DNA from: Acidobacteriota bacterium
GTDB lineage: Bacteria; Acidobacteriota; Vicinamibacteria; Fen-336
Length of the DNA stretch: 33,398 nt
Direction: 5' to 3'
Assembly: GCA_003223555.1 (NCBI GenBank)
Contig: QHVM01000093.1
Location: 31,234-64,631, forward strand
A model generated the notes under the pieces. The model was not told the DNA's origin, did not search any database, and saw nothing but the letters and a program-made list of their open reading frames with translations. Of the stretch, positions 30,607 to 33,398 are shown in pieces (the stretch's first letter is position 1; each line of letters begins with the position of its first letter). The position numbers were made by a program, and so were the translations under genes.

Positions 30607-30612
30607 ATGATA
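30607..30612 (-). promoter_or_regulatory. Putative -10 box (TATCAT) for hemE
   Basis: GGGCTATCAT on the minus strand sits ten bases before the hemE GTG, so the transcript would have almost no leader. It shares the GGCTAT core with two other boxes in this window. It faces away from the B12-receptor promoter at 30637-30666. Confidence 0.35.
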
Positions 30613-30636
30613 GCCCAGCCGTTCCGCGCCCACGTA

Positions 30637-30666
30637 TTGACAGCTGGCGCCGCAGGCTGTCAGACT
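30637..30666 (+). promoter_or_regulatory. Putative promoter of the B12-receptor leader, with an overlapping dyad
   Basis: A perfect TTGACA (30637-30642) is followed after 18 bases by CAGACT (30661-30666), a three-of-six -10. A seven-base inverted repeat TGACAGC/GCTGTCA (30638-30644 and 30656-30662) spans from the -35 into the -10, so a repressor site is possible. Transcription would begin just before the cobalamin riboswitch. Confidence 0.45.
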
Positions 30667-30680
30667 GCCTTCCAATCGTC

Positions 30681-30890
30681 AGGGTGCCCCTCGTGCGAGG
30701 GGAGCTGGCGCAGCCCCGAAAGAGGCTGGCCAGCCACGGGAAGCAGGTCGAAGGCCTGCGCGGTCCCGCCACTGTAGCCGGAGAGCCCGTCTCCAACGTG
30801 CGCCCGCGAAAGGGGCGCCGCCACTCGGGTGAGCACCCGGGGAAGGTCGGAGGCGAGGCGTCGACCCGGGAGCCAGGAAACCTGCCCTGA
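30681..30890 (+). promoter_or_regulatory. Cobalamin riboswitch
   Basis: The leader has the B12 box AGCCAGGAAACCTGCC at 30871-30886 and the conserved core CGGTCCCGCCACTGTAG at 30761-30777. A GCCACTCGGGTGAGCACCCGG stem-loop lies at about 30820-30840 and GGGAAGGTCGG at 30838-30848, in the order and spacing of the class. The 5' helix GTGCCCCTCGTGCGAGGGGA starts near 30684. It binds adenosylcobalamin or a related corrinoid and represses the downstream TonB receptor. The region between the B12 box and the ATG (30891-31003) holds a possible expression-platform hairpin, ACGGG (30936-30940) with CCCGT (30959-30963), then the ribosome site AAGGAG. No U-tract is seen, so control may be at translation initiation. 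Confidence 0.92.
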
Positions 30891-31003
30891 CCCGACTGGT
30901 CCGAGAGGCTTCTCGCGTGAAGGAGCTGCGGAACGACGGGTCCCTGTTCCGGGGTAATCCCGTCCCCCTCCGTTCGCGTCGAGCCTCCGAAAGGAGACTC
31001 GTC

Positions 31004-33217
31004 ATGCGCCGTCATGGCCGTTTTCTGTTGAGCTTTGTCTTCCTGCTCGGGGCCGCGTTCGCCGGCGCCAACGAGACGGGGATCCTGGCCGGCTTCGTCC
31101 GCACCGCCGAGGGCACGCCGGTGCCCCAGCTACCGTTGATCGTGGCCGGGCCGGCCGGCGAGCGCGCGGCCGTGACCGGCCCCGGGGGACGCTACCGCGT
31201 CACCGGCCTCGTCCCCGGACAATACCGGGTGCGCGTCGATGCGCCAGGCTTCGTCCTCTCCCCCGAGCCCCGTTGCACCGTAGGATCGGGAGAGCAGGAC
31301 CTCGACCTCGTGCTCTCGCCGGCTGCGGTGCGCGAGCGGGTGATCGTGGCCGCCACCCGTGACGAGGCCGCGCTCTCGACGCTCGGAGTGACCGCCTCCG
31401 TCATCGACCACGACCGCATCGAAGAGAGAAGGAGTCCCGATGTCCTGCATCTCCTCCAGGAGGTCCCGGGCGTCGCGGCCGCGCGCGCCGGCGGCCTCGG
31501 GCGGCAGGGCTCGCTCTTCCTGCGCGGCGGCGCCTCGAACGCGGCTCGCATCATGATCGACGGCGTGCCCGTGAACGAGCCGGGGGGCGCGTTCGACTTC
31601 GGCTCGCTGCTGCCGCTGGAGCTGCAGCAGGTGGAGGTCGTGCGGGGAGCCGCGAGCAGCCTCTACGGCACCGACGCGCTGGCGGGCGTCGTGCAGCTCT
31701 TGACCCGCCGGGCCGGGGCCGGCGAGGGATCGTCCTTCGATGCGGAGGCGGAGGGCGGGCGCTTCGACAGCCGCCGGCTGCAGGGCGGCGCGCTGGGCCG
31801 GCGCGGCGGTCTCGATTGGAACGCGGGGGCGGTCCGCGTGGAGACCGACAACCAGGAGCCCAACAGCGCCTTCCGCGAGACAGCGGGCGCGGCCGCCGTG
31901 GGCCTTCGGCTGGGCGACCGCTCCTCGGCGGCCCTGGTGGCCCGCGGCGCGATCTCGTCAGCGGGCACGCCGGGGGCCACCGCCTTCGGGCGGCCGGACC
32001 TCGACGCCTCCATCGAGCGACAGGCGCTCGTGCTCGGCGGCCGGCTCCGCCGCGCGGGAGACGCCGTCTCGCAGGAGCTGCGCGCGGGTTACGCGCTGAG
32101 CGACGAGGTCGACCTCGATCCGATCGACTCGGGCTCCTTCGTCCCGCGCTTCGGCGACCGGATCGGAGCATTCCCGCTGTCGGACTTCCCCGACCCGGCC
32201 GGGTTCCAGAACGACGTCCGGCGGCTCTCTCTCGGCTATCAGCTCGAGGCGAGGGCCGGGGCGCGGCAGCTCGTGACCGCGGGGGCGGAGCTGGAGCGCG
32301 AGACCGGCGCGCTCGGCTCGCGCGGGGAAGCGCCGCTCTCACCCCGCCGCACCAACGGCGGCGTGTACGTGCAGGACCGGCTGGTCCTGGGCGGCCGGCT
32401 GTTCGTGACGGCCGGGGCCCGGCTCGAGCGGAATGCCAGCTTCGGCGCGCGCGTGGTGCCCCGCGCCGCGGCGGCCTGGCGGCTGCGGGGAGGGAAAGAC
32501 GCGACCACGGTCCGGGCCAGCGCGGGCGCCGGCATCAAGGAGCCGAGCTTCTTCCAGTCGTTCGGGATCTCGTTCTTCGCCCTCGGCAACCCGGCCCTGA
32601 AGCCCGAGCGCAGCCGCACCTTCGACCTCGGCGTCGAGCAGCGGCTCTTCGCCGGCCGCGTGCGCGCCGAGGCCACCGCCTTCCATCACGACTACCTGGA
32701 CCAGATCGCCTACCACGTCGTCGACTTCACGACGTTCCAGGGCAGCTTCGTGAACCTCGGCCGCACCCGCGCCCGCGGAGTCGAGCTGGCCGTCGAGGCG
32801 GCGCCGGTCGGTTCGGTGTCGCTCTCGGCCGGGTACACGCTGCTCGACGGCCGGGTCCTCGTCAGCACCGACGCGTTCGATCCCGTGGTGGCCGCCGGCC
32901 GAAGCCTGCTGCGGCGGCCGAAGCACCAGGCCACCTTCGGCGCCCGCCTCGCGCGGGGACGTCTCGGCCTCGGCGCCGACGTCGTGCTCGTCGGCCGGCG
33001 AGCCGACAGCGACTTCGCCGGGCTGGGCCTGCTGACCAACGACGGTTACGCCCGCCTCGACGGGCGGGCGCGGTGCCGTCTCGGCCGCCGGCTGGAGGCC
33101 TTCGTGGTCGGCGAGAACCTGCTCGACCGACGCTATCAGGAGGTGCTCGGCTATCCCGCCCTCGGCCGGGCCGTGCGCGGGGGGCTCCGCTTCGAGTCGG
33201 GGCCGGCGCGGCCGTGA
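31004..33217 (+). CDS. btuB: TonB-dependent receptor, probably for cobalamin (BtuB-like)
   Basis: About 737 residues. A signal peptide (MRRHGRFLLSFVFLLGAAFA, ending at about residue 22) is followed by a carboxypeptidase-regulatory-like domain (GILAGFVRTAEGTPVPQLPL through GQYRVRVDAPGF). A TonB-box-like RVIVAATRDE, a plug (PDVLHLLQEVPGVAAAR, FLRGGASNAARIMIDGVPVN and LYGTDALAGVVQLLTRR) and a 22-strand-type barrel ending in VRGGLRFE follow. ATG 31004 is set by AAGGAG and the signal peptide, not by the longer open frame from 30917. Cobalamin as substrate is inferred from the riboswitch in front and the DUF71 gene behind, which overlaps the stop as GTGA. The N-terminal extra domain is unlike E. 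coli BtuB. Confidence 0.9.
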   Translation: MRRHGRFLLSFVFLLGAAFAGANETGILAGFVRTAEGTPVPQLPLIVAGPAGERAAVTGPGGRYRVTGLVPGQYRVRVDAPGFVLSPEPRCTVGSGEQDLDLVLSPAAVRERVIVAATRDEAALSTLGVTASVIDHDRIEERRSPDVLHLLQEVPGVAAARAGGLGRQGSLFLRGGASNAARIMIDGVPVNEPGGAFDFGSLLPLELQQVEVVRGAASSLYGTDALAGVVQLLTRRAGAGEGSSFDAEAEGGRFDSRRLQGGALGRRGGLDWNAGAVRVETDNQEPNSAFRETAGAAAVGLRLGDRSSAALVARGAISSAGTPGATAFGRPDLDASIERQALVLGGRLRRAGDAVSQELRAGYALSDEVDLDPIDSGSFVPRFGDRIGAFPLSDFPDPAGFQNDVRRLSLGYQLEARAGARQLVTAGAELERETGALGSRGEAPLSPRRTNGGVYVQDRLVLGGRLFVTAGARLERNASFGARVVPRAAAAWRLRGGKDATTVRASAGAGIKEPSFFQSFGISFFALGNPALKPERSRTFDLGVEQRLFAGRVRAEATAFHHDYLDQIAYHVVDFTTFQGSFVNLGRTRARGVELAVEAAPVGSVSLSAGYTLLDGRVLVSTDAFDPVVAAGRSLLRRPKHQATFGARLARGRLGLGADVVLVGRRADSDFAGLGLLTNDGYARLDGRARCRLGRRLEAFVVGENLLDRRYQEVLGYPALGRAVRGGLRFESGPARP

Positions 33218-33398
33218 AGGTCCTCCTCGCCTGGAGCAGCGGGAAGGACAGCGCGTGGAGCCTCCACGTCCTCCGCCAGCAGGGGGACGTGGAGGTGGCC
33301 GGCCTGCTCACGACCGTGAACGAATCGTTCGGCCGGGTCGCCATGCACGCCGTCCGGTGCGAGCTGCTCGAAGCCCAGGCCCGCGCCGCGCGGCTTCC
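33214..33398 (+). CDS. DUF71/COG2102-family PP-loop ATP pyrophosphatase-like protein (partial)
   Basis: GTG 33214 overlaps the receptor's TGA. The visible 61 residues begin VKVLLAWSSGKDSAWSLHVLRQ, a classic PP-loop (SSGKDS) and the start of a COG2102 protein; VAGLLTTVNESFGRVAMHAVR is also characteristic. Archaeal and eukaryal members make diphthamide (Dph6); bacterial members have been proposed, from genome context, to act in B12 salvage. Location behind a cobalamin riboswitch and a BtuB-like receptor agrees with that proposal. It continues beyond the window. Confidence 0.85.
   Translation, partial: MKVLLAWSSGKDSAWSLHVLRQQGDVEVAGLLTTVNESFGRVAMHAVRCELLEAQARAARL

Noticed and set aside
30917-31003. 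Upstream extension of the TonB receptor to GTG 30917
   Set aside because: It would place coding sequence in the riboswitch leader and before the signal peptide; ATG 31004 has AAGGAG in front.
27308-31015. A 1235-codon open frame spanning hemE, hemH and hemY regions as one giant protein
   Set aside because: The first third is out of frame with hemE. Only the HemH'-HemY part is meaningful, and that arises from the frame loss in hemH.

Overview
The window is about 33.4 kb of very GC-rich bacterial chromosome, densely coded on both strands. It has Omp85 and TonB-dependent outer-membrane proteins, ECF sigma control and an Oar-like TonB-receptor remnant. That mix fits a Gram-negative, heterotrophic, Acidobacteriota-like organism. 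The assignment is an inference from gene content; no rRNA, tRNA or other marker is present. I see no CRISPR array, insertion sequence, phage or plasmid gene, and no gene-free stretch over 300 bases except the riboswitch leader at 30598-31003.

Layout. 1-491: start of a cyclic-nucleotide-binding/GGDEF protein, cut by the window edge. 543-4567: secreted M64 metallopeptidase, gamma-glutamyltransferase and a class A beta-lactamase-like serine hydrolase. 4575-6760 (minus): a two-gene unit of a zinc metallopeptidase and a D-Ala-D-Ala-ligase-like ATP-grasp enzyme. 6851-9772: PEP carboxylase. 9844-12573 (minus): ECF sigma factor, one-TM anti-sigma-like protein and a DUF4097-type repeat protein, all overlapping. 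12703-13152: small membrane protein. 13206-20884 (plus): ATP/ADP-translocase-like carrier, HEAT repeats, tandem cNMP-binding domains, a second translocase-like carrier, and an Omp85 barrel with an unusual N-terminal domain. 20975-25385 (minus): Ppx/GppA phosphatase, TPR protein, 2-hydroxyacid dehydrogenase and aminotransferase, with two related palindromic intergenic repeats. 25518-27351: TonB-receptor remnant, GntR regulator, secreted sensor-like protein. 27308-30597 (minus): haem genes hemE-hemH-hemY. 30637-33398 (plus): promoter, cobalamin riboswitch, B12-type TonB receptor and the start of a DUF71/COG2102 PP-loop enzyme, together a B12 uptake and salvage unit.

The most unusual pattern is that four reading frames (near 14451, 24436, 25567 and 28836) are each broken at a point where family-conserved residues are missing. 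In all four the frame change equals loss of 3n+1 bases, and where I can align to family consensus from memory the loss is about 37 bases. This is either a systematic assembly artefact or a recurrent short-deletion process. Other points of interest are the kinase-like domain fused to an Omp85 barrel, a CTG start overlapping a stop codon, a recurring -10 motif placed as if for leaderless mRNAs, a beta-lactamase-like enzyme lacking the usual deacylation glutamate, and the alternating-rung solenoid under sigma/anti-sigma control.
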